Of a stretch of 64,000 nt of DNA, positions 1 through 9,828 are shown in pieces; the first letter of the stretch is position 1; each line of letters begins with the position of its first letter. The position numbers were made by a program, and so were the translations under genes. The stretch lies in assembly GCF_900582195.1 (NCBI RefSeq), contig NZ_UTHA01000091.1:1-64000 (forward strand), read 5' to 3'. The DNA is from Pseudomonas viridiflava (lineage in GTDB: Bacteria; Pseudomonadota; Gammaproteobacteria; Pseudomonadales; Pseudomonadaceae). The notes beneath the pieces are model-generated. The model was not told the origin of the DNA, searched no databases, and saw nothing but the letters and a program-made list of their open reading frames with translations.

Positions 1-1
1 C

Positions 2-160
2 CAACCCTTCCCGTTGGGGGGCAAGAAAGCCGCTGGACTTTTGGTCTTCGCCAGCTATACCACACCCGGAGCACACCGCTTGCGGCTCGATGATCAGAGC
101 GAGGCGTGGCTGAAATTCGACAGTCGCGAGATGAGCCTGGTCAACGCCACCGGACACTGA
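2..160 (+). CDS. C-terminal fragment of a T6SS gene, possibly tssJ
   Basis: An open frame enters from the left edge and ends at a TGA at 158-160, giving about 52 residues that end in LVNATGH. It lies 46 bases upstream of tssK, the position often held by the outer-membrane lipoprotein TssJ in Pseudomonas T6SS operons. The visible part has a beta-rich look (LLVFASYTTPG, HRLRL) that would fit the TssJ transthyretin fold, but no diagnostic motif is left. An FHA-domain accessory protein is the main alternative. The assignment rests mainly on position. Confidence 0.4.
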   Translation, partial: QPFPLGGKKAAGLLVFASYTTPGAHRLRLDDQSEAWLKFDSREMSLVNATGH

Positions 161-206
161 GAAACCACCGCTGCCGCCGGATCGCGGCCTTGTCGAAGGG
201 AGTCGT

Positions 207-1538
207 ATGAGTCTGCTACCTGACGCGGTTTGCTGGCACGAAGGCATGCAATTGCTGCCGCAGCATTTTCAGTTGCAAGGGCTGCGGGCCGAAGCGCTCG
301 GTGCGCATCTGGCGCAAGCCTGCAACCCGTGGTTCTGGGGTGTCAGCCACATGGAGTTCGACCCTTCGGCGCTGAGTGCCGGGGTGGTGCGGGTAGTGTC
401 GCTGCAAGGGACGATGCCCGACGGCTTGCCCGTGGATTTGCAGGCGGGGATCGGGCCGACGCTGGAACTGGATGTCGGCGCGGCGATCGATGCCACCGAC
501 GACGCTACGGTTACCGTTTACCTGGCGATCAGCCCGATGTGGCGGGCCGGGCAGTTGCTGCCGCTCAAGGGTCGCTTGCAGTCGGTGGTGGGCGACGCGC
601 TACCGGATCTCACCAGCGGCGAATTCCCTGAGTCGATCACCGTGTGGCGCCCCAATCCACGCCTGTGCACGCAACTGAACAAGGCCGATTCGATCTGCCT
701 GCCGCTGCTGAAAATCCGCAAGGAGGGCGGTGGCTTCCTGTCGCTGTCTTACACCCCGCCGACCCCGATCCTGTTACCGGAATCCGCGCTCGGTCGACGC
801 ATCGCCGGTCTCTGTGCGCGGGCACGGGAAAAGTGCCTGTTTCTCGGCGGCCGTTTGCGACAGGCGCAGCAGGCCGGCAATCAAGACGACGCGCTGGAAA
901 TCCGTCGGCAGTTGACCGCGTTGTGGGCACGCCTGCCGGAAGTCGAAGGCGCACTGAGCAGCCGCATCGCCCATCCGCAAACCCTTTATGTGCACTTGCT
1001 CGGACTGGCGGGCGCGTGGTCGGCGCTCGATCCGCTGGCCGGCGTGCCGGCGTTTGCCCCGCTGGATTTTGTCGAATTGCAGCGCGGTTATGACGCGGTG
1101 CTGCAATGGCTGGAAACCACCCTCGAACTGATCCGCGCCGGCTACCGCAGCCTGCCGTTCGAACGCGGTGAACAGAGCTTTTCAATTCAACTGCCGGACG
1201 AGCAGCCGAGTCAGCGTCTGGTCATCGGTCTGCGCATGCCCAATGGTGCCAGCGAGCAAGCCGCGAGCGACTGGTTGCGCGGCGCGATCATCGCTTCGGC
1301 GCCGCACATCGCGCTGCTCAGTCGTCAGCGCATGAGCGGTTTGTCCCATCAGGCCATGAGTCGCAGCGAGCAGGTGGCCTACAGCGTCGGCGAGGACACG
1401 CGGCTGTTTGTGCTGACGGCCGAAGGCGCGTGGTTCGACGCGCAACTGCCGCTGATGATCGCCGCACCGGCGGCGAAGCCGACCAGCAGTCCGTGGCAAG
1501 TGGTGCTGTTTGTCGCCCAGAACAGTGAAAGTGTCTGA
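207..1538 (+). CDS. tssK: T6SS baseplate subunit TssK
   Basis: 443-residue protein of the TssK (ImpJ/VasE) family, a trimeric baseplate adaptor that connects the T6SS baseplate to the TssJLM membrane complex. The N-terminal region has the characteristic opening of the family (AVCWHEGMQLLPQHFQ), and the length is normal. The ATG at 207 follows a GAAGGGA Shine-Dalgarno sequence. It is the first complete gene of a tssK-tssL-tssM-tssA series on the same strand with 18 bases or fewer between genes, so the four are probably co-transcribed. The protein acts at the cytoplasmic face of the inner membrane. Confidence 0.93.
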   Translation: MSLLPDAVCWHEGMQLLPQHFQLQGLRAEALGAHLAQACNPWFWGVSHMEFDPSALSAGVVRVVSLQGTMPDGLPVDLQAGIGPTLELDVGAAIDATDDATVTVYLAISPMWRAGQLLPLKGRLQSVVGDALPDLTSGEFPESITVWRPNPRLCTQLNKADSICLPLLKIRKEGGGFLSLSYTPPTPILLPESALGRRIAGLCARAREKCLFLGGRLRQAQQAGNQDDALEIRRQLTALWARLPEVEGALSSRIAHPQTLYVHLLGLAGAWSALDPLAGVPAFAPLDFVELQRGYDAVLQWLETTLELIRAGYRSLPFERGEQSFSIQLPDEQPSQRLVIGLRMPNGASEQAASDWLRGAIIASAPHIALLSRQRMSGLSHQAMSRSEQVAYSVGEDTRLFVLTAEGAWFDAQLPLMIAAPAAKPTSSPWQVVLFVAQNSESV

Positions 1539-1556
1539 TCACACAAGGAACGCCGT

Positions 1557-2321
1557 ATGTCGCAAGGAAGTGCCGCAAGCCTTGGGTTGCAGGACGCACC
1601 GTTGAGCAGCGCGTTCCGCCAGGGGTGGCAGCAATGGCAACAGGACTGGGTGCAATTGCCCAAGGACAGCGAGGACGAAGCGGCGCTGGTGGAGACCATT
1701 GTCGACCTCTCGACACAGGCTTCACAGCGATTGTGGCGCACCGCTTATGCGCGGGTCGGTGATTCGGCGACTGATCAGGTCAAGGCGCTGGTCTATGCGT
1801 TCGTCGCGCTGGTCGACGAAACCCTGCTGTTCACCCCTTGGCCCGGGCAGTCGGCGTGGCAGGACAAACCGTTGGAGTCGCGTCTGTATTCCAGTCGTCA
1901 GGCCGGCGAACAAGTGCCAGCGGCGATTCAGACATTGCTCGACGAACAGCAACCGACCAGCCGCGATCTGGCCAACGTGTATCTGCAGTGCCTGATCCTC
2001 GGCTTTCATGGGCGTCTGCGTGGCGAACACAGCCAGGCGCAATTGGAGAAGTGGCGGTTGGCGCTGTACACCTTTGCCTGGCAGGACGAAGCGAGTTATA
2101 GCGATGTCAGTCAGCGCCTGGTGCAGCCGTCGCTGACCTCGCCCTTGCAATTGCCGGTGCGCACGGCGCTGCCGGATGGCTTTCGCCTGGCGTTGGGGAT
2201 TCTGGCGATGGTGCTGTTGCTGACCGGCCTTGGCCAGTTCCTCTGGCGTGACATTCAGTCGGAGCTGGAACCGGTGCTGCAGATCATCGACTCGGTGGTG
2301 CCAGCGGAGCAAGACTCATGA
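1557..2321 (+). CDS. tssL: T6SS inner-membrane protein TssL (DotU/IcmH family)
   Basis: 254-residue TssL, the DotU-like partner of TssM in the membrane complex. A cytoplasmic helical domain comes first (with the segment ALVYAFVALVDETLL typical of DotU), followed by one C-terminal transmembrane segment at about residues 210-230 (LALGILAMVLLLTGLGQFL) and a short periplasmic tail. There is no C-terminal OmpA-like peptidoglycan-binding domain, so this is the short form and anchoring to the wall would need another protein. Its stop codon overlaps the tssM start (ATGA at 2318-2321), which suggests translational coupling. Confidence 0.92.
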   Translation: MSQGSAASLGLQDAPLSSAFRQGWQQWQQDWVQLPKDSEDEAALVETIVDLSTQASQRLWRTAYARVGDSATDQVKALVYAFVALVDETLLFTPWPGQSAWQDKPLESRLYSSRQAGEQVPAAIQTLLDEQQPTSRDLANVYLQCLILGFHGRLRGEHSQAQLEKWRLALYTFAWQDEASYSDVSQRLVQPSLTSPLQLPVRTALPDGFRLALGILAMVLLLTGLGQFLWRDIQSELEPVLQIIDSVVPAEQDS

Positions 2322-5300
2322 GTACCCTGACGATAGTCGTGTGGGTCGTCGCTCTGCTGCTGGTTGTGGTGATCATCGCCGTGGCGGTGTGGTGGCTGCG
2401 CACCCAGAGTGGCGCAGCGATCCGCAGTTTCTACGCAGCCGTGCGACAAATGGAGCAGGAGCAGGGCAGTCACGACCGCTATCAGATGCCATGGCTGTTG
2501 ATGCTCGGCGACGAAGCCCAGGGCACGCAACTGGTCAATGAATGGCGTCTGCAACCGACCGATAAACCCGCGTGGTTCGGCCGCTGGTGGTCGGATCCCG
2601 AAGGCGCCGTGCTGGTGGTGCCGCAGGCGTTGTTTCTGCCCGACGACGGTATGCATTTGCAGCGTGGCGGCTGGTGGCGTTTGCTCGGTTTGATCTTGCG
2701 GATGCGCAGCAAGCGCCCGCTGGACGGTGTGGTCTGGCTGGTGCCGGTCAGTCGTCTGAGCAATCTGGAACAGGCCGCCAGCCTCGGTCTGGCGGCGCGC
2801 CGGCGCTTCATCGATCTGCTGCAACGTTTTGGTCTGAGTGTGCCGGTGTACGTGATCATTACCGGACTTGAAGAGCTGCCAGGGTTTCAGGAGCTGATCA
2901 GTGCGCTGCCCGAAGAGGCCCGCGAACGTACCCTGGGCTGGTCGTCACCTTATTCACGCGATGCGGTCTGGCAAGGGCAGTGGAGCGATCAGGCGCTCGA
3001 TCGCATCCATCGCGCCATAGCCGAAGCCATCATCGAAATCGGCACCTTGTCCGGCCAGTTGAGCGCTGATCTTTACGCCTTGCCGGAGCGTCTGGAAACC
3101 TTGCGGCGCGGTTTGCAGAGTGTTCTGGAGCCAGTGTTCCAAGGTAACGCTCAGGGTGAAGCGCCGTGTTTTCGCGGTGTCTATTTGAGCGCGAGCCAAG
3201 CGTCGGAGGATGCCAAAGATGGATTTTCTGCTGACGACAGCGGCTTGCAGCAAAGCGTGTTCGTGCGCCAGTTGTGGCGCCAGCGCCTGGTCGGCGAGCG
3301 AGGCTTGGCGCAAGGCGTGCCGCGTCTGTTGCGCTTGCGTCAGCGTTGGCAACGATTGACGGCCGGTGTGGCGCTGGTGGTCGGGGTGATCTGGGCGGTG
3401 GCGATGCTTTGGGTCTGGCAGGTGTCGGTCAAGGATGCCCACGAACTGGCGCGGCAGATGCAAGGCGCGCAAAAGGGCTACGTGGCGATCAGCGACGAGG
3501 CACAGCGGGTCGACTCGACCCGACGCAACGTGCAGACCTTCTGGCGTGTGCTGGAGCGTGCGCCGCACTGGAACTACGTTTCTCTGGTGTTTCCGACGTC
3601 GTGGTTTTCTTCGCTGGACAATCAGCTTGAGCAGCAAGTGTTGCAGTCCACCCAGCGCCACATCATGGTGCCGCTGCATGACCTGTTGAGCGCGCAACTG
3701 GCACAGATCAAGGCGATCCGCAGCACCGATCGGCGCAGCAGTGTCGAAAGCGACGACCCGTCGCAGTGGCAGAACTATCTGAAGGCGAACGATCTGGTGG
3801 ATCGGGCCTTGCGTCTGGAGCAGCAGAACCAGTTGTTCAATCAAGTGCAGAACAACCCTCGCGCGCCGCTGGACGACCTGGTGCAACTGAGCAACAACGC
3901 GCTGTCACTGAACCTCAATACGGGCACCTTGCCCTATGCAGCTTTCTACAATCGGCTGCTGGTGGCCGGCGAAGACGGCAGCTTGCAGGCGCTTGATCTG
4001 AGCGTTGACCGGCCGCAGATCGTCAGCAACTTTTCCGGGTTGATGCAGCGCTGGCTGGATCAATATTTCCTCGCCGACAACTTTGTCAGCAAGGCCGGTT
4101 ACCTCAAGTTGCACCTCGATCAACTGGAGGCCGGCAGTGGCAACAGCCTGCGGGAGCTGGAAGACCTGACCGCGCTGGTCGACGATCTGCAAGCGGCGAT
4201 CGCCCTGACCAATTCGACGTGGAGTCGCGGCAAGGGCCAGGAGCTGGTGCCGGGTTATGGTGACTTCCTCGCCAAAGTGGGCAAGAGCACATTGTTGGGC
4301 GCGCAAGTCCAACAAGACCTCGACACGCAAGCGTCACGCTTGCAGCAGAGTTTCCGCGACCAATGGATCGCACAGATCGGTTCGCGGGACAATCTGCTGG
4401 TGCAGCAAGTCAGCGGGCAATTGGCCTTGCAAGAGCAAGTGGTGAAACTCGATAACGCGATACAGGCGCTGTTCAAGCGTGACTTCGTTTCCGTCGCCCT
4501 GCGTGCCAGCGAAGACAACGTCAATATGCAAGGCCAGACCGTGGACGGTGATGACCTCAATGAATCGCTGAAGTATTTCGCCGACTACAACAGCTACATC
4601 GCCGAAGAACTGCCACGCATTCCACCGGACTATCGCGTTGCGGTACTCAAGGCCGCCGAGCGTGCCGCCGCCCAGGCGATGTGGTTGAGCCTCAAGGATC
4701 ATAACGACCAGGCGCATCCTTACGCGGTGTTCAATGTGCAGGCCGAACAAGCCATGGCCCTGCAGAAGGCTTTCGTCGAGGTGCATCGTCCGGATCTCTC
4801 CACCCGCCTGCAAGCGGCGCTCAACCGCCGCGCCATGGCGCAGATTATTGGCGGTCTGGATGAAATCACCGCGCAACCGCTGTTCGGCGGAAGGGCCGAA
4901 ATCAGCCAGTGGGACGGTTCGAAAAACCTCGGTCTGGAACTGTTCGGCGCCAGCGACGTGCAGGACTTGAAACTGAGCCTCAAGCAGCAGTTCAACACCA
5001 TGCTCGGCATCACTGAGCGGCGGACGTCATCGTTGCAGTGGCTGACAACGCAGCAAGCCAATCTGTCGGCACTGGATTACGAACGCGTGACGCAGTTCAG
5101 TGCGCTCAACGACGAACTGCGCAAATACAAAGAGGCCAACCCGGCCAGTTCGCCGGCACAGATCGAGCAACTGGTCAGTCGCGACTTCGTCGAGATGGAC
5201 GTCAATTCCTGCCTGCAAATGTTGCAGACCGCCAACGTCGCCGGCGGGCGCGGCACGTTGGCGATGCGCGCGGTGGAGTTGCAGCAGGAGGCCATGCAGC

Positions 5301-6139
5301 GTTGCCAGATGCTGCAAGTGCAACAGGCCGCTGCGGCGTGGAATGAGCTGGCCAACTACTTCAATCAATATCTGGCGGATCGCTTTCCGTTCGCTAACGG
5401 CGTGCAGATGCAGGACGCCGATCCGGCGCGGGTTGAATATTTTCTGCAACTGATCGACAAAAAGCTGCCGGTCGCGCAGGCCGGCCTTGCCACCAGCCAG
5501 ACCCCGGAGCGCCTGGCCGCGGCGGACTTTCTCAACCGCTTGAAGCAGGCCAGCACTTGGCTGACGCCGCTGTTCGTGCGTGACAAGAGCGGCATCCTTG
5601 GCGTCGAGCTGGACGTGCGCTGGCGCACCGATCGCGATGATGAGCTGGGCGCCGATCAGGTGATTGCCTGGGGCTTGCTCGCTGGCAATCAGCAAATCAA
5701 CTATCCGGCAGCCGAGCAACCGAACCTGCGCTGGATGGTCGGCCAGCCTGTCCGCTTGACCCTGCGCTGGGCGCGTAACGGCAAGGAGCGGCCAGTCAAT
5801 GATCCACTGCAACCGAATCTGGTGGTGCGTGATCTGGAGGCTGGTTGGGAGTACGGCGGGCCATGGTCATTGCTGCGCCTGATGCGCGCGCATTTCTCGG
5901 TGCAGCGTCAGCCAAACGTGGATTACACCGATTTCCCGCTGACGCTGCGTTTACCCGTGACCGGGGCGCCGGACAGCGTCACCAGCGAATTCACGCGGAT
6001 GTTCGTGCGTCTGTCGTTGATGAGCCAAGGTTCGAAATTGCCGCTGTCGATTGCACCGTTGCCCACCCGCGCGCCGCGTTCACCGTTTCAGGTGACCGGT
6101 ACCACTGTCGCCCTTGAATCGCAGAAGGAGGACTTGTGA
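2318..6139 (+). CDS. tssM: T6SS membrane complex protein TssM (IcmF family)
   Basis: 1273-residue IcmF-type protein of the T6SS membrane complex. The first transmembrane helix lies at about residues 5-26, the cytoplasmic domain follows, a second helix lies at about residues 347-368, and a large periplasmic domain extends to the C-terminus. The place where many TssM proteins carry a Walker A motif reads LMLGDEAQGTQ: the invariant Lys-Ser/Thr is missing, so nucleotide binding of the classical type is not expected. Such P-loop-less TssM proteins are known. The gene overlaps tssL by 4 bases, and its TGA overlaps the GTG start of tssA. Confidence 0.94.
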   Translation: MSTLTIVVWVVALLLVVVIIAVAVWWLRTQSGAAIRSFYAAVRQMEQEQGSHDRYQMPWLLMLGDEAQGTQLVNEWRLQPTDKPAWFGRWWSDPEGAVLVVPQALFLPDDGMHLQRGGWWRLLGLILRMRSKRPLDGVVWLVPVSRLSNLEQAASLGLAARRRFIDLLQRFGLSVPVYVIITGLEELPGFQELISALPEEARERTLGWSSPYSRDAVWQGQWSDQALDRIHRAIAEAIIEIGTLSGQLSADLYALPERLETLRRGLQSVLEPVFQGNAQGEAPCFRGVYLSASQASEDAKDGFSADDSGLQQSVFVRQLWRQRLVGERGLAQGVPRLLRLRQRWQRLTAGVALVVGVIWAVAMLWVWQVSVKDAHELARQMQGAQKGYVAISDEAQRVDSTRRNVQTFWRVLERAPHWNYVSLVFPTSWFSSLDNQLEQQVLQSTQRHIMVPLHDLLSAQLAQIKAIRSTDRRSSVESDDPSQWQNYLKANDLVDRALRLEQQNQLFNQVQNNPRAPLDDLVQLSNNALSLNLNTGTLPYAAFYNRLLVAGEDGSLQALDLSVDRPQIVSNFSGLMQRWLDQYFLADNFVSKAGYLKLHLDQLEAGSGNSLRELEDLTALVDDLQAAIALTNSTWSRGKGQELVPGYGDFLAKVGKSTLLGAQVQQDLDTQASRLQQSFRDQWIAQIGSRDNLLVQQVSGQLALQEQVVKLDNAIQALFKRDFVSVALRASEDNVNMQGQTVDGDDLNESLKYFADYNSYIAEELPRIPPDYRVAVLKAAERAAAQAMWLSLKDHNDQAHPYAVFNVQAEQAMALQKAFVEVHRPDLSTRLQAALNRRAMAQIIGGLDEITAQPLFGGRAEISQWDGSKNLGLELFGASDVQDLKLSLKQQFNTMLGITERRTSSLQWLTTQQANLSALDYERVTQFSALNDELRKYKEANPASSPAQIEQLVSRDFVEMDVNSCLQMLQTANVAGGRGTLAMRAVELQQEAMQRCQMLQVQQAAAAWNELANYFNQYLADRFPFANGVQMQDADPARVEYFLQLIDKKLPVAQAGLATSQTPERLAAADFLNRLKQASTWLTPLFVRDKSGILGVELDVRWRTDRDDELGADQVIAWGLLAGNQQINYPAAEQPNLRWMVGQPVRLTLRWARNGKERPVNDPLQPNLVVRDLEAGWEYGGPWSLLRLMRAHFSVQRQPNVDYTDFPLTLRLPVTGAPDSVTSEFTRMFVRLSLMSQGSKLPLSIAPLPTRAPRSPFQVTGTTVALESQKEDL

Positions 6140-7218
6140 GCCTGCCATCGACCACTGTGCCGGACCTGATTGAGCTGCTGCTCGCACCGCTCAGCGCGGA
6201 TATGCCGTGCGGCGTTGATCTGCGCTATGAACGTGAGTTCGACCAGTTACGCGACCTGCGTCGCGAAGACGACGCCAGCCTGCCGACCGGGGTGTGGCAA
6301 TCGACACTGAAACGGGCGAACTGGCCGGAAGTGGAGAAAATCACCACCGCGTTATTGCTTGAGCGCAGCAAGGACCTGATGCTCAGCGCTTGGCTCGGCG
6401 AGGCATGGCTGCACCTGCAAGCGCTGGACGGGTTGCCCGGCAGTCTGGCGCTGATCGTCGGGTTGTGTGAGCGCTTTCCCGAACAGTTGCATCCGCAAGC
6501 CGAGGAGGGCGACCAGTCGTGGCGGGTTATTCCGCTGGAATGGCTGGTGCGCCGCTACAGTGAAATATTGCTCACGCGGGTGCCGTTGTTCGGTAGCCGC
6601 AACAGCGATTTCGAGGCTTACACCCTGGAAGTCTGGCGGCGCTTGCAGGTGCAGCAAGTGCAGACCAACGACAGCAAGAACGCCAAGACCTCAGCGGAAA
6701 CCGCGCGCAATGAACAGAAGAAACTCAACGAACAAGTGCGCGCCACGCCGCTGGCATTCTGGCTGCGCACTCAGGGCAATCTGCTCCTGAGTCTGCAACA
6801 CTTGCAACGGCTCAACACTTGGAGTGATGCCTATCTGGGGGATCAGGCGCCGGGATTGCGCCCTTTGCAGGACACCATCCAGGCGTTGCTGAAACTGGTT
6901 CAGGAGTTTATCGCCATGCACCCACAACAACCGGCACCGCCACCGCCGCTGGTCGAAGCCCCCGTCGCCGTTGCACAGCCGGAAAAACCCGCACCGGTAG
7001 CCTTGGCCTTGCGTGAGCCGGCCAATCGCGAAGAGGCGTATCGCCAACTGCTGCTGATCGCCGAATACCTGGCCCGCACCGAACCCCACAGCCCGGTGCC
7101 GTATCTGATCCGGCGAGGGGTCGAGTGGGGCAACAAGCCGCTGAGCGAATTGCTCGGTGAGTTGATCAGTGCCGACGCCGAATCGCGGCGTTTGTGGACG
7201 TTGCTCGGCGTCCTTTAG
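6136..7218 (+). CDS. tssA: T6SS protein TssA (ImpA family)
   Basis: 360-residue TssA with the conserved ImpA N-terminal domain in the first 130 residues or so (PCGVDLRYEREFDQLRDLRRE, then WPEVEKI). A Pro/Ala-rich linker at about residues 257-290 leads to a C-terminal helical domain (YRQLLLIAEYLARTEPHSPVP). TssA proteins coordinate baseplate and sheath assembly. The start is GTG at 6136, inside the tssM stop. The gene closes the operon, and its TAG overlaps the stop of the convergent dehydrogenase gene by 3 bases, so no room for a separate terminator exists between them. Confidence 0.9.
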   Translation: MSLPSTTVPDLIELLLAPLSADMPCGVDLRYEREFDQLRDLRREDDASLPTGVWQSTLKRANWPEVEKITTALLLERSKDLMLSAWLGEAWLHLQALDGLPGSLALIVGLCERFPEQLHPQAEEGDQSWRVIPLEWLVRRYSEILLTRVPLFGSRNSDFEAYTLEVWRRLQVQQVQTNDSKNAKTSAETARNEQKKLNEQVRATPLAFWLRTQGNLLLSLQHLQRLNTWSDAYLGDQAPGLRPLQDTIQALLKLVQEFIAMHPQQPAPPPPLVEAPVAVAQPEKPAPVALALREPANREEAYRQLLLIAEYLARTEPHSPVPYLIRRGVEWGNKPLSELLGELISADAESRRLWTLLGVL

Positions 7219-8183
7219 TGAACGCGCTGGTTGTTGAGTTTCGGTGGCAGTGCGATGGGCGTCAGCACTGGCTCGCCCGAGAAGAACGCCACGAGATTTT
7301 TGCCCACCAGTTCTACCGTGCCTTGCGTCGCTTCCGGTGACAGGCCGGCGACATGGGGTGTCAGCAACACGTTGCTCAGGGTTTTCAGCGCATCCGGCAC
7401 TTGTGGCTCGTGGTCGAATACATCCAGCGCAGCGCCGGCAATTCTGCGTTGTTCAAGGGCGGTGATCAGATCCGTCGTGGCGATCACACTGGCGCGGGCA
7501 ATATTGACGATGAATCCTTTCGGGCCGAGCGCTTCGAGTACCGCGCGGGTGACCAGATGCTGTGTGCCGACGCCGCCGGGCGTGGCGACGATCAGGAAGT
7601 CCGACGCTCGCGCCAGTTCGGTCGGCGTCGAGCAGAACGCGTACGGCACATCGTTGCGCACCTGTCGGCTGTGATAGCTGATCTCCATGTCGAAGCCGAG
7701 GTTTGCGCGTTTGGCGATCGCCATACCCACTGCGCCGAGTCCGAGTATCCCCAGGCGTTTGTCGGCCAGGGACGGGCGCATGATCTTCGGCCACTCCCCA
7801 CGGCGTACGGCAGCGTCGCAACGCGGAATGTCACGGACCAGCGCCAGCAGCATCGCCATCGCATGGTCGGCCACTGACGAGGCATTGACCCCGGCGCCGT
7901 TGGTGACGGTGATGCCGCGGTTGCTCGCGGCTTGCAGGTCGACGTGCTCGTACCCGGCGCCGATCACCGTGATGATCTTCAGCGCGGGCAGGGCAGCGAT
8001 TTCATCGGCGGTGAGGCCCAATGGGCCACGGGTCAGCACTGCGTCGATGCGGCTACCGTGGGTGGCAATGGCTTGCGCACGTTCGGCGGGGGTGGGCGCG
8101 AGAATCAGGTGGAAGCCCTGGTGTTCGAGGATCGGCAAATAGTCATTGATGGTTTCAACCAGTACCAGAACGGTTGCGGGCAT
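7215..8183 (-). CDS. D-2-hydroxyacid dehydrogenase (glyoxylate/hydroxypyruvate reductase-like)
   Basis: 322-residue NAD(P)-dependent D-isomer-specific 2-hydroxyacid dehydrogenase. It shows the Rossmann dinucleotide motif GLGAVG (in LGILGLGAVGMAIAKR), the NIARAS segment, the catalytic acidic region DVFDHEPQVP and the catalytic histidine in LTPHVAGLSPE. The family reduces 2-keto acids such as glyoxylate, hydroxypyruvate or 2-ketogluconate; the exact substrate cannot be read from the sequence. The start at 8183 is preceded by AGGAG. A longer frame up to 8258 exists but lacks a ribosome site and family similarity. Confidence 0.88.
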   Translation of the reverse strand: MPATVLVLVETINDYLPILEHQGFHLILAPTPAERAQAIATHGSRIDAVLTRGPLGLTADEIAALPALKIITVIGAGYEHVDLQAASNRGITVTNGAGVNASSVADHAMAMLLALVRDIPRCDAAVRRGEWPKIMRPSLADKRLGILGLGAVGMAIAKRANLGFDMEISYHSRQVRNDVPYAFCSTPTELARASDFLIVATPGGVGTQHLVTRAVLEALGPKGFIVNIARASVIATTDLITALEQRRIAGAALDVFDHEPQVPDALKTLSNVLLTPHVAGLSPEATQGTVELVGKNLVAFFSGEPVLTPIALPPKLNNQRVH

Positions 8184-8351
8184 TGCGCGGCTCCTGTGAA
8201 CGCTGCGGGTTGGTCGCGAAAGTTGTTTCAGAGTGCTGAATCCGCAGCGACTTGGCAATCATTGCCATTCACGCAGTGGTGCTTTGATTCTGGACGGCTT
8301 CGGACAAGAAGCAAGGCTGGCAGCACACCGGTGATCCGGTGTGCTGTCGGT

Positions 8352-8780
8352 TCATTGGGCCGCCAGGGCTTTGGCTTGTTCAGCCATTGCGTTCGGCTTG
8401 ATATCGTAGGTTGGATAGAACTCGGTGCGGTAACTGCCCCATGCGGTGTTTTCCAGCGCCAGGTTCACTTCCGCCAGACGCGAGACAGGAAAGCGCACGG
8501 TAACGACCTGGCCGATACCCATCATGATGTTCCAGCTCACCACCTCGACTCCGGCCGGGGGAAACGTTTTATGGAAACCCTGTTGCGCGAGCTGGGCCTT
8601 GAGTTCACTAAGCGGTCGGGTTTGATCATGTTTCAGAAACACGGTCAGCATCATCGCGTTGTCAGCGGTGGCGACGGCGGTTTTTGCGGGTTGGGTAGCG
8701 GCTTGCGCGCTGACCCCGGCGCAATAGAGCGAAGAGATGAGTAACGTCGACATCAGCAGGGTTTTAAGTGGCTTTTGCAT
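8352..8780 (-). CDS. small exported protein of unknown function
   Basis: 142-residue protein with a clear Sec signal peptide (positive MQKPLK, hydrophobic core, cleavage probably after AQA near residue 28). The mature part contains SELKAQLAQQGFHKTF and a DIKPNAMAEQAKALAAQ tail. I do not recognise a named domain. It lies 15 bases downstream of the DUF4822 gene on the same strand, so the two are probably co-transcribed and both act in the periplasm. Its start codon is close behind an AGGAG-like sequence. Confidence 0.75.
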   Translation of the reverse strand: MQKPLKTLLMSTLLISSLYCAGVSAQAATQPAKTAVATADNAMMLTVFLKHDQTRPLSELKAQLAQQGFHKTFPPAGVEVVSWNIMMGIGQVVTVRFPVSRLAEVNLALENTAWGSYRTEFYPTYDIKPNAMAEQAKALAAQ

Positions 8781-8795
8781 AGCGAACTCCTGATT

Positions 8796-9284
8796 TTATT
8801 GTTTGATGGCGGACTTGGTTTCTATTGTTCCGGTGTAGGGAGCATGAACGACATGAATACGCACGAGAGGGTTGTTTTCGACCATGTCGCGAGGGACTTC
8901 CCGAGAATAAGTGAATTCACGGTTATTCAATGTTTCCAGGCGTCTCACCTGCGTTTTGGTCGGGCCGATATCCGGCACTAGAATGTGCTGTCGCTGATCG
9001 CCGGTGACAAAGAAATAACCGCCACCGCCATTGTTGTACTTCGATTCGCCTGTATCGGTGTAAAAGAACTCGTATCGATTACGCTCGGGATCCCACGTCG
9101 ATATACCAACGACGCCGGGGTAATTCGCTTTGACGTCGGTTTCCGGTGCGCCGTCGATGTAGACCTTGGTGGTCAGCCATCGCGGCGAGGAGGCCAGTTG
9201 GCGCACGTCTGCCGTTTGAGCGGCGCTGACGTGAGGGATAAACAGCGCTGCGAGTAACAGACAGATAATCGTGTTCTTGTGCAT
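8796..9284 (-). CDS. exported DUF4822-like protein
   Basis: 162-residue protein with an N-terminal signal peptide (MHKNTIICLLLAALFIPHVSAA). The mature part resembles the DUF4822 family: WLTTKVYIDGAPETDV, then VGISTWDPERNRYEFF, GGGYFFVTGDQRQHILVP and EFTYSREVPRDMVENN follow in the family order. The function is unknown. The protein is probably periplasmic. It heads a two-gene unit with the downstream small exported protein. Upstream lies an AT-rich non-coding stretch that should contain its promoter. Confidence 0.72.
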   Translation of the reverse strand: MHKNTIICLLLAALFIPHVSAAQTADVRQLASSPRWLTTKVYIDGAPETDVKANYPGVVGISTWDPERNRYEFFYTDTGESKYNNGGGGYFFVTGDQRQHILVPDIGPTKTQVRRLETLNNREFTYSREVPRDMVENNPLVRIHVVHAPYTGTIETKSAIKQ

Positions 9285-9828
9285 GCGATGTCCTCATTGT
9301 CATCTTTGAAATTATTTGCTGTTGGTTGTTTGTATTCAGGGCGTAAAAAATATAGCCCTCGACTGGAAGAATGTTCAATAGTCAGGTAGTTGCTTGTAAC
9401 AAATGGATTGTTATTTGATTTCAAGTAATATTTTGTGTTTATTGTTTTGGGGTGTGCAAGTTGTAGGACTATTCTGAGTTGTCGATGAGTTATGTCCTTG
9501 TTATTAGGTCTTCTCTGTCATCCCGTTCGCTGGTGGGTTCAGTTGATTACACGCTATGTAGGAAAACCGATGTGGTTACAAATGACTGATTGACGCAACC
9601 TCAGGAGATCAGGTTGCGTCAAATTCGGCCGAGCCAATTGAGTGCCATGAAAGGCATTCGGGCGGGATTTGTCGAAGAGGGTGTCGATGTCAGCGTCCAG
9701 CTCAAGCGCTGGCAGCAATTGCCATAATGGACTGCCAGCAGCAATCGGTGAGCCTTCCGGGCCGGTGTGGCGTGCGGCGAAGATTGGCACGTGACTGAAC
9801 GATCAGGCGCGGGCTGTCAATCACCCGC
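9285..9828. other. intergenic, AT-rich left half, no supported gene
   Basis: About 540 bases between the DUF4822 gene and the tautomerase gene. Positions 9300-9540 are much richer in A and T than the surroundings and probably hold the promoter of the DUF4822 gene. The right half (9554-9790) has GC-rich open frames on the minus strand without ribosome sites or recognisable family similarity; it could be a remnant of a decayed gene. Confidence 0.4.

Noticed and set aside
9554..9790. Minus-strand frame of 78 codons downstream of the tautomerase gene
   Set aside because: No ribosome site and no recognisable family; could be a gene remnant but the support is too weak for a feature.
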